From NCBI RefSeq assembly GCF_000498475.1, contig NZ_AVBI01000019.1:62001-126000 (forward strand): DNA of 64,000 bases, written 5' to 3'. Within the stretch, counting starts at the first letter, position 1. The number at the start of each line of letters is the position of its first letter. The translations under genes and the position numbers were made by a program. The DNA is from Flavobacterium cauense R2A-7 (GTDB lineage: Bacteria > Bacteroidota > Bacteroidia > Flavobacteriales > Flavobacteriaceae). Shown here in pieces: positions 24,786-35,023 of this stretch. The notes beneath the pieces were generated by a model. That model made no database searches. It had not been told where the DNA came from and worked only from the letters and a program-made list of their open reading frames with translations.

Positions 24786-25490
24786 TTATTCGTTAGCAAA
24801 AACAACACTGTGACAAGCCACTACAGCGGCGGTTTCGGTGCGTAATCGCGTATTTCCCAAAGATACCGGAATGTATTTGTTTTTTAGAGCCAATTCAATT
24901 TCTTTTTCTGAAAAATCACCTTCCGGTCCAATTAAAATGGTATAAGCTTCGTTAGGTTTTACGACTTCTTTAAGCAATTTTTTATCGGTTTCCTCACAAT
25001 GTGCAATGCATAAATTACCACTATGTTCCTGATTGATAAAGTCTTTCAGGGAAATCGGTTCGTTTAGTTTTGGTAAATGAAATTGCAGCGATTGTTTCAT
25101 AGCCGATTGAATGATTTTATCAAAACGTTCGGTTTTTATCACTTTTCTTTCAGAATGATCGCAGATAATAGGCGTAATTTCATGAACACCAATTTCAGTG
25201 GCTTTTTCCAGAAACCATTCGAAGCGATCGTTCATTTTGGTTGGCGCCACGGCTAAATGTAATCGAAAACCTGTAGGTTTCTGAGTCTCGGTTTGGGTTA
25301 TTTTTACGGTACATTTTTTATCGGAGGCCAAAATAATTTCAGTATGAAATAAGTTACCTAATCCGTTGGTAACATGTAAAACATCGCCTTCTTTTTTGCG
25401 CAAAACTTTAACAATATGCTTGCTTTCTTCCTTGTCAAATGAAAACTCCTTTGAAGCAGAATTGATATCGGGATTGTAAAATAACTGCAT
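24786..25490 (-). CDS. rsmE: 16S rRNA m3U1498 methyltransferase
   Basis: SPOUT-class enzyme that methylates N3 of U1498 in 16S rRNA. The start at ATG 25490 (MQLFYNPDI) begins one base past the tsaD stop and gives 234 residues, the usual RsmE length. A longer in-frame start at 25529 would run back into tsaD and add an atypical N-terminus. An N-terminal PUA-like domain (HIVKVLRKKEGDVLHV) is followed by the SPOUT knot with LIGPEGDFSEKE and SLGNTRLRTETA, the canonical SAM-binding loops. Confidence 0.93.
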   Translation of the reverse strand: MQLFYNPDINSASKEFSFDKEESKHIVKVLRKKEGDVLHVTNGLGNLFHTEIILASDKKCTVKITQTETQKPTGFRLHLAVAPTKMNDRFEWFLEKATEIGVHEITPIICDHSERKVIKTERFDKIIQSAMKQSLQFHLPKLNEPISLKDFINQEHSGNLCIAHCEETDKKLLKEVVKPNEAYTILIGPEGDFSEKEIELALKNKYIPVSLGNTRLRTETAAVVACHSVVFANE

Positions 25491-25491
25491 G

Positions 25492-26514
25492 TTAAAATTC
25501 AATTCTTGCTTTGGAAACCACCGAAGCATCGTTAAACTGATTTTCTAAAAACTTATGGTAACCAACAATGCCAATCATGGCAGCATTATCGGTGGTGTAT
25601 TCGAATTTTGGAACAAAAGTTTTCCAACCGTATTTTGTTTGGGCTTCTTTCAGTGTGTTTCTGATTCCTGAATTCGCCGAAACACCGCCACCAATCGCAA
25701 TCTGATTGATTCCGGTTTCGGCAACCGCAAGTTTTAGTTTGTCCATCAAAATCTGTATAATAGTGTGTTGAATGGAAGCACAGATGTCATTTTTATTTTC
25801 TTCAATAAAATTTGGATTTTGGGCCAGGTTTTTCTGAACGAAATACAAAATTTGTGTTTTTAATCCACTGAAACTGAAGTTTAATCCATCAACTTTCGGT
25901 TTTGTAAATTGAAACGCTTTCGGATTTCCTTCCTGAGCAAATTTGTCAATCAACGGACCGCCGGGATAGGGAAGTCCTAATATTTTAGCACTTTTATCGA
26001 AGGCTTCACCAACGGCATCATCAGTGGTTTCACCGATAATTTCCATATCAAAAAAACTTTTCACTTTTATAATCTGTGTATGTCCGCCGGAAATTGTCAT
26101 GGCCAAAAAAGGAAATTCCGGTTTGTCAAAGCCTTCTTCGTCAATGAAATGCGCCAAAACATGAGCGTGCATATGATGAATTGCCATTAATGGAATATTG
26201 AGTGCGATGGCCATCGATTTTGCAAAAGAAGTTCCCACTAAAAGCGATCCCATTAGTCCGGGACCTTGTGTAAACGCAATCCCTGATAGTTGTGATTTGT
26301 CGATATTCGCTTTTTTCAGGGCAACATCAATTACCGGAACAATATTTTGTTGATGAGCACGAGAAGCCAATTCGGGAACAACGCCTCCATATTCCTCGTG
26401 AATGGACTGTCTTGCGACAATATTCGATAAAACTTTATTGTTCTCAAGTACCGCTGCAGCAGTATCATCGCATGAACTTTCGATGGCTAATATATAAATT
26501 GGTGGTTTTGTCAT
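25492..26514 (-). CDS. tsaD: tRNA N6-adenosine threonylcarbamoyltransferase
   Basis: Catalytic subunit of the t6A37 tRNA modification complex, working with TsaB, TsaE and TsaC. The 340-residue length and ASKHA fold markers fit: ILAIESSCDDTAAAV at the start, the metal-binding HHMHAHVLAH near 110, ISGGHTQI near 138, and IAIGGGVSANSGIR near 270. It is transcribed divergently from tamB and leads the operon with rsmE and the DUF4159 gene. No partner tsa gene is in the window. Confidence 0.95.
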   Translation of the reverse strand: MTKPPIYILAIESSCDDTAAAVLENNKVLSNIVARQSIHEEYGGVVPELASRAHQQNIVPVIDVALKKANIDKSQLSGIAFTQGPGLMGSLLVGTSFAKSMAIALNIPLMAIHHMHAHVLAHFIDEEGFDKPEFPFLAMTISGGHTQIIKVKSFFDMEIIGETTDDAVGEAFDKSAKILGLPYPGGPLIDKFAQEGNPKAFQFTKPKVDGLNFSFSGLKTQILYFVQKNLAQNPNFIEENKNDICASIQHTIIQILMDKLKLAVAETGINQIAIGGGVSANSGIRNTLKEAQTKYGWKTFVPKFEYTTDNAAMIGIVGYHKFLENQFNDASVVSKARIEF

Positions 26515-26557
26515 AAAAAAGGCACGAAATTTGTGTTAATAATTCTGCCGACTGTAT

Positions 26558-26565
26558 TATCTTTG
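26558..26565 (+). promoter_or_regulatory. candidate -7 element for tamB
   Basis: TATCTTTG matches TAnnTTTG and lies in the 145-base spacer between divergent tsaD and tamB. The nearest TTG upstream is 24 bases away. It would give a leader of about 88 bases before the inferred tamB start. Confidence 0.4.
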
Positions 26566-26659
26566 AAATAGCAATCACTAAGGACAAAAAAACCTTGTGG
26601 TTGTTGTTGAAAAGCTTAAATTTACAAGTCCGTTCGACAAATTTAAAACAAAATAAGGT

Positions 26660-29600
26660 ATCAAAAAATTTAAAAAAATAGCAATTCGAATAATTTTAGG
26701 AATTCTCCTATTATTGTTGCTACTGGGTATTGCACTTTCATTACCGGTGGTTCAAACGAAAATTGCCTCATATGTCACCGAAAGACTTAACAAGGATTAC
26801 GGTACGGATATCAAGATTGAAAAAGTAGCCATTTCTGTTTTTGGTACGGTTAAGCTGAAAAACATTATGATTGCCGATCATCATAAGGATACGCTTTTTT
26901 ATGTGAACCGATTGCAGACCAATTTACTGAGCATAAAAGAAATTAAAGATTCCCACTTGTTTTTCGGAAAGGCGAGCATTGACGGACTGAATTTCAAACT
27001 GAAAAAATACAAAGGCGAACCCAGAACCAATCTTGATTTGTTTGTAGCACTTTTTGATACCGGTAAACCCGGATCCGGAAAGTTTCGTTTAAAAGCAAAG
27101 GATTTATATGTAACAAACAGCCGTTTTCAGTTGATTGATGAAAATCTGAAAAAACCTAAAGCGCTTGATTTTACAAGAGTGAATGGCGAATTGGAAGATT
27201 TTTTCATTAAAGGGCCTAAAGTTACTTCACTAATTAATAAACTGTCTTTAAAAGATCACCGCGGTTTAATAGTTGAAAACCTGGCTGCGGATTTTACTTA
27301 TACCAAAGAAAATATCATCCTGAAAGGGTTGGATTTAAAAACCGATGAATCGACCTTGATTGGTAATGTTACTTTAAAATACCATCCGAAAGATTTTACC
27401 GATTTTAATAATAAAGTTGTTTTTGATGTTCAGATGGAAAAAGCTTCGGTCTCTTCCAACGAATTGAATTTCTTTTACAACGAGTTTGGTAAAAACCAAC
27501 GTTTTTTCCTGAAAACGCACGCTACCGGTACCTTAAATAATTTCGTACTACACGATTTGAAACTCGTAGACAGGAACAAATCGGAAATTATCGGTAAAGT
27601 GAATTTCAGAGACCTGTTCAATAAAAAAGGAGAGTTTTACATGAACGGGAATTTCGACAGGGTAAGTTCGAATTATGATAATTTAAAGGCGATTTTGCCA
27701 AGAATATTAGGTAAAAGCCTTCCGCAAACTTTAAAGAAACTTGGCAAAGTGGATTTGGTGGGCGATGTGAAACTTACCAAGAAAACCATTGATGCCGATG
27801 TGTATATCTTGTCAGAACTAGGAGAGTTGGAGTCAAAACTTTCCATGAACAACATCAATAACATCAACAATGCTTCATATAAAGGATATATTTCCCTGCA
27901 CGATTTTGATTTGGGAACCTTAACCGGACAGAAAGACATTCAGCGTGCCACTGTAGATTTGGACGTTGACGGAAAAGGTTTCAACAAAAAATATTTGAAT
28001 ACTTCTGTTAAAGGCCAGATTCACCAGTTCCGATATAACGGCTATACCTATCAGAACATTACAGTGGACGGAACAATGAAAATGCCTTATTTTAAAGGAT
28101 ATTTCAACAGTAATGATCCGAATCTGAAAATGGATTTTAACGGATTAGTCGATTTAAGTTCCAAGGTTAAAAATTACGATTTCAGTGCTCATATCGATTA
28201 TGCCGACTTGCATTTGTTGAATTTCAGAAAGCAGGATTCCATAGCGATTTTCAAAGGAGAACTAATGTTCAAGGCTAAAGGAAATACGCTTGACGATATC
28301 GACGGAAAATTAACCGTAGCGAATGCTTCTTATCAGAATACAAAAGACGCATACTATTTTGATGATTTTATGGTAGAATCGACCTTTGATGCTGCTCGCG
28401 TACGAACAATAACGGTCAATTCTCCGGACATTATTCAGGGAAAAGTGGTTGGAAAATTCAAAGTGAATCAGGTTCAGAAAATTGTTGAAAACGCATTGGG
28501 AAGTCTGTATGCGAACTATTCTCCGAACAAATTGGCACCGGGACAGTTTTTAGATTTTGATTTTGTGATTTACAATAAAATCATTGAAGTTTTCAATCCA
28601 AATATTGCGCTTGGGGAAAACACGGTTTTAAAAGGTAGAATCAATGCCGATGAAGGGAATTTCAAAATGAATTTCTCTTCGCCAAACGTTGTGGCTTATA
28701 AAAATACTTTCGACAATATCCGTATCGATATCGACAATAAAAATCCGCTTTACAACGCTTTTATTGAGCTCGACAGTATTAAAACGAAGAATTATAAAGT
28801 TTCCGATTTCAGTTTGATAAACGTTACCATGAACGACACGCTTTTTGTCCGTTCCGAATTTAAAGGCGGTAATAAGAATCAGGATTTTTATAATCTGAAT
28901 TTGTACCATACCATTGATAAAGAGAATAAATCTGTGGTTGGTTTCAAAAAATCGGAAGTGAATTTTAAAAATTACCTGTGGTATTTAAATGAAAATGATA
29001 CCGAAGACAACAAAGTGGTTTTCAATAAAAAACTGACTGATTTTTCAATAGAAAAAATCGGATTGACACATAACGGTCAGAAAATGGAGTTGTCCGGAAT
29101 GCTTCAGGGTAAAAACCATAAAGATATTCAGCTTTCTTTCGATAATGTCGATCTGGCGAAAGTAACACCGTCTCTGACCAATTTGTCTTTCGGCGGTAAC
29201 CTGAACGGGAAAGTCAATGTAAAACAGAACAACGAAATTTATCAGCCTGCTTCCGACTTAACGGTAGACTCGCTGCAAATAAATGGCTATCAATTGGGTA
29301 ATTTGGATTTGCAGGTTACCGGTGACAATTCGTTCCGTAAATTCAATGTAAACTCAACGATTAAGAATGAAGATGTTGAGAGTTTCTATCTTAACGGCAA
29401 TGTTGAAATTGTAAACAACCAGAGTTTATTGTCGTTGGAAACCGGATTTTCGAAATTCAACATCGGGGCATTCGGTCCGTTATTAGGTTCAATTTTTTCC
29501 AATGTGCGCGGATTTGCATCCGGTCAGGCTGCCATTGTCGGAACCGTGAGCAATCCTGAAATTGACGGGCGACTGTATCTGGAAGAGGCCGGTATGAAAG

Positions 29601-31147
29601 TACCTTATTTGGGTGTCGATTATGACATGGAAAAAAATGCAGTAGTGGATGTTACCGAGCACCAGTTTCTGTTCCGACACATTAAAATTACCGATACGAA
29701 ACATAAAACTTCAGGATATGTAAACGGTAGTGTGCGACACAATAAATTGGCCGATTGGAGTTTGGATTTGGACATTGCTTCCAATAATTTATTGGCATTG
29801 GACACCAAAGACAGTGATGATGCGGTGTATTACGGCGTGGCTTTCATCGATGGAAAGGCCAGTATTAAAGGTCCAACCAATGCATTGGTTGTGAATATGG
29901 AAGCCAAATCAAACAAAGGAACGTCTATTAAAATTCCGGTTAATGATTCTCAGGGACTTGGAAACAATTCTTATATTCATTTCATTAGTGAAAAAGAGAA
30001 AAAAGATAAAGAGAAGGGTATTCTGAGCCCTGAAAATAAATACAAAGGGCTGGAGCTGAATTTCGATTTCAACATCAATCAAAATGCAGAAATTGAAATT
30101 ATTCTAGACAGAAATACCGGTCATGGGATGAAAGGACGCGGGGAAGGAACCATCAGTATGGAAATCAATACTTTGGGGAAATTCAACATGTGGGGAGATT
30201 ATCAGGTGTATGAAGGGGAATATAATTTTAAAAACTACGGTTTAATCGATAAAAAGTTTGCGGTTAAAAAGTACAGTACCATTCGCTGGGATGGAGAGCC
30301 GATGAATGCTGCTCTGAACCTTGAAGCGGTATATAAAACTGAATCCAATCCGGCTGTAATTCTGGATAACCCTTCCTTTAACAGAAAGGTGCCAACCAAT
30401 GTTATCATTACCGTAAACGGAAATTTAAGCAATCCCGAACCGGATTTTATAATAGATTTTCCAACGGTGAGTTCGGTGTTAAAATCGGAAATCGATTATA
30501 AATTAAGTGATAAGGATATACGTCAGACACAAGCTTTAGCGTTATTGTCGGGCGGAGGATTTTTATCTCCGGAAAACAGTGCCAATGCAGTTACCGGAAC
30601 TTTATTTGAGCGTGCAAGCGGATTGTTTACCGATATCTTTACCGGAGATGATGATAAATTTAAAGTAGGACTGAATTATGTGCAAAGCGACCGTAATCCA
30701 TTACTGCAAACGCAGGATAGGGTTGGGGTAACGATGTCAACTCAAATTAACGAAAGAATTACAATCAACGGAAAACTGGGAGTACCGGTTGGCGGAACCG
30801 AACAGGCTGCCATTGTGGGTAATGTCGAATTGCAAATGCTTCTTAACAAAGAAGGAAGTTTAAAAGCTCGCGTATTTAACAGAGAAAATGATATAAATTA
30901 TATTGGTGAAGGAATCGGGTATACCCAAGGTGTTGGGTTATCGTATCAGGTTGATTTTGACAATGTTAGAGAGCTTTGGAGAAAGGTGTTTTCTAAAAAA
31001 GATGCTGATGTGTCAACAAAAAATTCACCAGATCAGGATTCGGATTCGGATTTATCACCAGAATTTATTAATTTTATTGAAAATAGGAAGAAAAAAAGTA
31101 CCGAGGAACCTAAAAGAGACTTACAAAAGGTTCCCGAAATAGAATAA
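26660..31147 (+). CDS. tamB: TamB-like translocation and assembly module protein
   Basis: Very large (about 1495-residue) AsmA/TamB-type protein anchored in the inner membrane. It should span the periplasm and help move lipids or assemble outer-membrane proteins. A positively charged start (KKFKKIAIR) leads into a hydrophobic anchor (about residues 11-31), then long repetitive beta strands. The C-terminal TamB domain contains GHGMKGRGEGTISMEI and VYEGEYNFKNYG. The frame is closed by a TAA at 26654, and the natural start position is an ATC at 26660. The first standard start codon is TTG at 26714, inside the membrane anchor, so the start is uncertain. It ends in a charged, unstructured tail. 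Confidence 0.88.
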   Translation: MKKFKKIAIRIILGILLLLLLLGIALSLPVVQTKIASYVTERLNKDYGTDIKIEKVAISVFGTVKLKNIMIADHHKDTLFYVNRLQTNLLSIKEIKDSHLFFGKASIDGLNFKLKKYKGEPRTNLDLFVALFDTGKPGSGKFRLKAKDLYVTNSRFQLIDENLKKPKALDFTRVNGELEDFFIKGPKVTSLINKLSLKDHRGLIVENLAADFTYTKENIILKGLDLKTDESTLIGNVTLKYHPKDFTDFNNKVVFDVQMEKASVSSNELNFFYNEFGKNQRFFLKTHATGTLNNFVLHDLKLVDRNKSEIIGKVNFRDLFNKKGEFYMNGNFDRVSSNYDNLKAILPRILGKSLPQTLKKLGKVDLVGDVKLTKKTIDADVYILSELGELESKLSMNNINNINNASYKGYISLHDFDLGTLTGQKDIQRATVDLDVDGKGFNKKYLNTSVKGQIHQFRYNGYTYQNITVDGTMKMPYFKGYFNSNDPNLKMDFNGLVDLSSKVKNYDFSAHIDYADLHLLNFRKQDSIAIFKGELMFKAKGNTLDDIDGKLTVANASYQNTKDAYYFDDFMVESTFDAARVRTITVNSPDIIQGKVVGKFKVNQVQKIVENALGSLYANYSPNKLAPGQFLDFDFVIYNKIIEVFNPNIALGENTVLKGRINADEGNFKMNFSSPNVVAYKNTFDNIRIDIDNKNPLYNAFIELDSIKTKNYKVSDFSLINVTMNDTLFVRSEFKGGNKNQDFYNLNLYHTIDKENKSVVGFKKSEVNFKNYLWYLNENDTEDNKVVFNKKLTDFSIEKIGLTHNGQKMELSGMLQGKNHKDIQLSFDNVDLAKVTPSLTNLSFGGNLNGKVNVKQNNEIYQPASDLTVDSLQINGYQLGNLDLQVTGDNSFRKFNVNSTIKNEDVESFYLNGNVEIVNNQSLLSLETGFSKFNIGAFGPLLGSIFSNVRGFASGQAAIVGTVSNPEIDGRLYLEEAGMKVPYLGVDYDMEKNAVVDVTEHQFLFRHIKITDTKHKTSGYVNGSVRHNKLADWSLDLDIASNNLLALDTKDSDDAVYYGVAFIDGKASIKGPTNALVVNMEAKSNKGTSIKIPVNDSQGLGNNSYIHFISEKEKKDKEKGILSPENKYKGLELNFDFNINQNAEIEIILDRNTGHGMKGRGEGTISMEINTLGKFNMWGDYQVYEGEYNFKNYGLIDKKFAVKKYSTIRWDGEPMNAALNLEAVYKTESNPAVILDNPSFNRKVPTNVIITVNGNLSNPEPDFIIDFPTVSSVLKSEIDYKLSDKDIRQTQALALLSGGGFLSPENSANAVTGTLFERASGLFTDIFTGDDDKFKVGLNYVQSDRNPLLQTQDRVGVTMSTQINERITINGKLGVPVGGTEQAAIVGNVELQMLLNKEGSLKARVFNRENDINYIGEGIGYTQGVGLSYQVDFDNVRELWRKVFSKKDADVSTKNSPDQDSDSDLSPEFINFIENRKKKSTEEPKRDLQKVPEIE

Positions 31148-31247
31148 CTTCCCCAACAACAACACTTCTAAATTTTACGGCAATACAACGTTAAGAAATT
31201 CGTTTTTCACTGAAAAATCGGATGTTCTTTAGGCTTTTGTGCGTTTA

Positions 31248-31265
31248 TTTATTAAATTTAATAAA
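31248..31265. promoter_or_regulatory. 18-bp perfect palindrome upstream of pfkA
   Basis: TTTATTAAATTTAATAAA is perfectly self-complementary and lies 13 bases before the pfkA ATG. It could be an operator at the head of the glycolytic cluster, though AT-only palindromes also arise by chance in such DNA. Confidence 0.35.
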
Positions 31266-31278
31266 AACAAATTTTAGA

Positions 31279-32265
31279 ATGTCAGCAAGTATTAAAAAGA
31301 TCGGAGTACTGACTTCCGGTGGTGATGCACCCGGGATGAATGCCGCCATACGTTCTGTGGTGAGAACCTGTGCCTATCACAGCATTCAGTGCATGGGGAT
31401 TTATAGGGGTTTTGAAGGAATGATTGAAGGCGACATCATTGAAATGGGCCCAAGAGCCGTTAAAAACATAGTAAACAAAGGCGGAACGATACTCAAATCG
31501 GCACGCTCCATGGAGTTTAAAACACCTGAAGGCAGAAAGAAAGCTTACGAACATCTCAAAAATTTTGGTATTGATGCTCTGGTAATTATTGGAGGTGACG
31601 GTAGTTTTACCGGCGGATTGGTTTTTAACAGCGAATTCGGGTTTCCGGTAATGGGAATTCCGGGTACGATTGACAACGATATTTTCGGAACGATGTATAC
31701 TTTGGGATACGATACGGCGCTCAATACGGTAGTAGAAGTAATCGACAAAATACGTGATACGGCCAATTCCCACAACCGATTGTTTTTCGTGGAAGTTATG
31801 GGGCGCGATGCTGGTCATATTGCCTTAAATGCCGGAATTGGAGCAGGGGCAGAAGAAATCCTTATCCCGGAAGAAAACTTAGGTCTGGACCGCTTGCTGG
31901 AATCACTAAAGAAAAGTAAAGCATCCGGGAAATCCTCCAGTATTGTGGTAGTTTCCGAAGGCGATAAAATAGGAAAAAACGTTTTCGAACTCCGAGATTA
32001 TGTCGAAGAAAATATGCCGGAATACGATGTTCGCGTATCCGTTCTCGGTCATATGCAACGTGGTGGTTCGCCTTCTTGTTTTGATAGGGTTCTGGCTTCC
32101 CGTTTGGGCGTAAAAGCCGTTGAATCGTTATTGGAAGGAAAAACGAACTATATGGTAGGGCTCATTGCCGATAAAATCGAACTGACACCTTTGGAACAAG
32201 CCGTTAAAGGCAAATCTAAAATTGATGAGGAATTGCTTCGGGTTTCCGATATCATGTCAACTTAA
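31279..32265 (+). CDS. pfkA: ATP-dependent 6-phosphofructokinase
   Basis: Phosphorylates fructose-6-phosphate, the committed step of glycolysis. The start at ATG 31279 (MSASIKKIGVL) gives 328 residues, close to bacterial PfkA; an upstream in-frame extension is hydrophobic and unlike the family. Motifs: LTSGGDAPGMNAAIR (residues 11-25), GGDGSF (ATP binding, near 103), PGTIDNDIFGT with the catalytic aspartate near 128, MGRDAGHIA near 170 and LGHMQRGGSP near 250. The GGDGS glycine fits ATP rather than pyrophosphate use. First of the carbon cluster with gap downstream. Confidence 0.94.
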   Translation: MSASIKKIGVLTSGGDAPGMNAAIRSVVRTCAYHSIQCMGIYRGFEGMIEGDIIEMGPRAVKNIVNKGGTILKSARSMEFKTPEGRKKAYEHLKNFGIDALVIIGGDGSFTGGLVFNSEFGFPVMGIPGTIDNDIFGTMYTLGYDTALNTVVEVIDKIRDTANSHNRLFFVEVMGRDAGHIALNAGIGAGAEEILIPEENLGLDRLLESLKKSKASGKSSSIVVVSEGDKIGKNVFELRDYVEENMPEYDVRVSVLGHMQRGGSPSCFDRVLASRLGVKAVESLLEGKTNYMVGLIADKIELTPLEQAVKGKSKIDEELLRVSDIMST

Positions 32266-33333
<1,068 letters not shown>

Positions 33334-33352
33334 AAAAATGTTATTTTTACTG

Positions 33353-33378
33353 AATCCCGTTTTAAGCGGGATTTTTTT
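33353..33378 (+). terminator. terminator after gap
   Basis: AATCCCG (33353-33359) pairs with CGGGATT (33367-33373) around a 7-base loop and is followed by a T run. It lies between gap and the kinase gene. Confidence 0.85.
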
Positions 33379-33391
33379 ATAAACAACACAC

Positions 33392-34243
33392 ATGAAATTA
33401 GTAGTAGACAGTGGCTCCACAAAAGCCGATTGGATTGCATTAGACGAAAACGGAAACATACAGTTTACCGTAAGCACTTTAGGTTTAAATCCCGAAGTGT
33501 TAACCAAAGAAGAAGTACTTGAAAGAATTAACGAGCGTTTCGATATTGCCCAGAATAAAGATGAAGTGAAAGAACTTTACTTCTATGGCGCAGGATGCGG
33601 AACAGACAGAATGAAAAATCACCTGGCAGATATTCTTCAGGAGTATTTTTCCAACGCTCATGTAGAAGTAAAAGAAGATACTTATGCCGCAGTTTTTGCC
33701 ACAACGCCAAGAGGTGAAAAAGCAATTGTTTGTATTTTGGGAACAGGTTCAAACTGCAGTTATTTTGACGGTACGGTTTTACATCAGAGAATACAATCGT
33801 TGGGTTATATGGTTATGGATGATTGCAGCGGAAATCAATTCGGGCGTCATTTGATTCGATCGTATTATTTCAATACCATGCCAAAGGAATTGGCCGAAAT
33901 TTTCGAGAAAGAATATGATTTGGATGCCGATGCCATCAAACACAATTTGTATAAAGTTCCGAATCCGAATGCGTATTTGGCAACCTTCGCGAAGTTTTTA
34001 ATTCAGCATAAAGAGCACGAATTCATTCAGAAAATCGTTTTAAACGAAATGCAGAATTTTGTCGATTTAAACATCAAACAATTTGAAAACAGCACTGAAG
34101 TCCCAGTACATTTTATCGGCTCTATTGCTTATTATCTGAAAGAGGAATTGGATATGATTTTAACCAAAAATGGTTTAAAACTCGGAAACATTTTCAGAAA
34201 ACCGATTGACGGTTTAATTCATTATCATTCAGTACACGTATAA
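33392..34243 (+). CDS. N-acetylglucosamine kinase-like BadF/BadG ATPase family protein
   Basis: ASKHA-fold protein of 283 residues of the BadF/BadG/BcrA/BcrD family, which in Bacteroidota is usually called N-acetylglucosamine kinase. The phosphate-1 loop is VVDSGSTKADWIA at the N-terminus, with CILGTGSNCSYFDG near 117 as phosphate-2 and FIGSIAYYLKEELD near 243 as the adenosine motif. MDDCSGNQFGRHLI contains the usual acidic residue. The sugar substrate is inferred. Its stop is two bases from the mgsA start, so the two are cotranscribed. Confidence 0.85.
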   Translation: MKLVVDSGSTKADWIALDENGNIQFTVSTLGLNPEVLTKEEVLERINERFDIAQNKDEVKELYFYGAGCGTDRMKNHLADILQEYFSNAHVEVKEDTYAAVFATTPRGEKAIVCILGTGSNCSYFDGTVLHQRIQSLGYMVMDDCSGNQFGRHLIRSYYFNTMPKELAEIFEKEYDLDADAIKHNLYKVPNPNAYLATFAKFLIQHKEHEFIQKIVLNEMQNFVDLNIKQFENSTEVPVHFIGSIAYYLKEELDMILTKNGLKLGNIFRKPIDGLIHYHSVHV

Positions 34244-34245
34244 TT

Positions 34246-34620
34246 ATGGAAATAGCAATAATCGCTCATGACGGAATGAAAGCCAAGCTAGTCGAATTTA
34301 TTAAAGATCATAGTGCTTTTCTGAAATCGGAATCGGTATCTTTAATTGCCACCGGAACTACCGGAAGCAGGGCAGAAGAAGCAGGGTTTAAAGTGATGAA
34401 ATTATTGTCCGGACCTTTGGGCGGTGATGCCCAGATTGCTGCACGTGTGGCTGAAGGAAAATGTAATATGGTTTTGTTTTTCAAAGATCCGTTAGCAAAA
34501 CACCCTCATGAACCTGATATTAACATGCTTATAAGGGTGTGTGATGTTCATAATGTACCGTTGGCTACGAATGAGGCTACGGCGCAATTATTACTGAAGG
34601 CTATTTCGTTGCCATCATAG
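34246..34620 (+). CDS. mgsA: methylglyoxal synthase
   Basis: Converts dihydroxyacetone phosphate to methylglyoxal plus phosphate, a bypass of lower glycolysis when phosphate is short. At 124 residues it is slightly shorter than E. coli MgsA (152). IAHDGMK near 6-12, ATGTTGS (phosphate binding) near 35-41, the catalytic D61 in GPLGGDAQIAA, FFKDPL near 78-83 and HPHEPDI near 86-92 are all present. It follows the kinase by two bases. Its last 20 bases overlap the end of the convergent ridA gene. Confidence 0.94.
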   Translation: MEIAIIAHDGMKAKLVEFIKDHSAFLKSESVSLIATGTTGSRAEEAGFKVMKLLSGPLGGDAQIAARVAEGKCNMVLFFKDPLAKHPHEPDINMLIRVCDVHNVPLATNEATAQLLLKAISLPS

Positions 34621-34981
34621 AGATTTCAACATTAACATTTTTCGGTAAACAAGCTACTTGAACCGTTTCGCGTGCCGGAGCGGTTTTTTCGTCAAAATAA
34701 CTGCCGTAAACGCCATTGATTTTTGCAAAATCATTCATGTTGCTAATAAAAATGGTAGTTTTAAAAACGTTTTCAAAAGTCATATCGGCTGCTTCCAAAA
34801 CGGCTTTCATGTTCTCCATTACTTGCTTAGTTTCCACTTCGATATTGTCTAAAACCAATTCTCCGTTAGCAGGATTAATGGCAATTTGACCGGAAGTGTA
34901 TAATGTGTTTCCAACCAATACTGCCTGATTGTAAGGACCAATAGGAGCCGGTGCTTTTTCTGTAAAGATTATTTTTTTCAT
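34601..34981 (-). CDS. ridA: RidA family enamine/imine deaminase
   Basis: Trimeric cytoplasmic enzyme that hydrolyses reactive enamine/imine intermediates released by PLP enzymes such as threonine dehydratase. The 126-residue length is standard. APIGPYNQAV (residues 12-21), R104 in APARETVQVACLP and E119 in VNVEISMMA match the active site of true RidA enzymes, not the inactive relatives lacking the arginine. It follows lptD on the minus strand by 42 bases. Its stop codon lies inside the coding end of mgsA (20-base overlap). Confidence 0.92.
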   Translation of the reverse strand: MKKIIFTEKAPAPIGPYNQAVLVGNTLYTSGQIAINPANGELVLDNIEVETKQVMENMKAVLEAADMTFENVFKTTIFISNMNDFAKINGVYGSYFDEKTAPARETVQVACLPKNVNVEISMMATK

Positions 34982-35023
34982 ATTAGGGTTTCTTTTCTGT
35001 AGATTTAATACTGATTACCTTAA

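Noticed and set aside
25491..25529. Upstream extension of rsmE to 25529
   Set aside because: Overlaps tsaD; the ATG at 25490 gives a family-typical start and coupling.
31222..31278. Upstream extension of pfkA to 31222
   Set aside because: Adds a hydrophobic stretch absent from PfkA proteins; the ATG at 31279 matches family starts.
31282..31818. 178-residue minus-strand frame opposite pfkA
   Set aside because: It is antisense to strongly conserved phosphofructokinase codons and has no promoter, composition or domain support.
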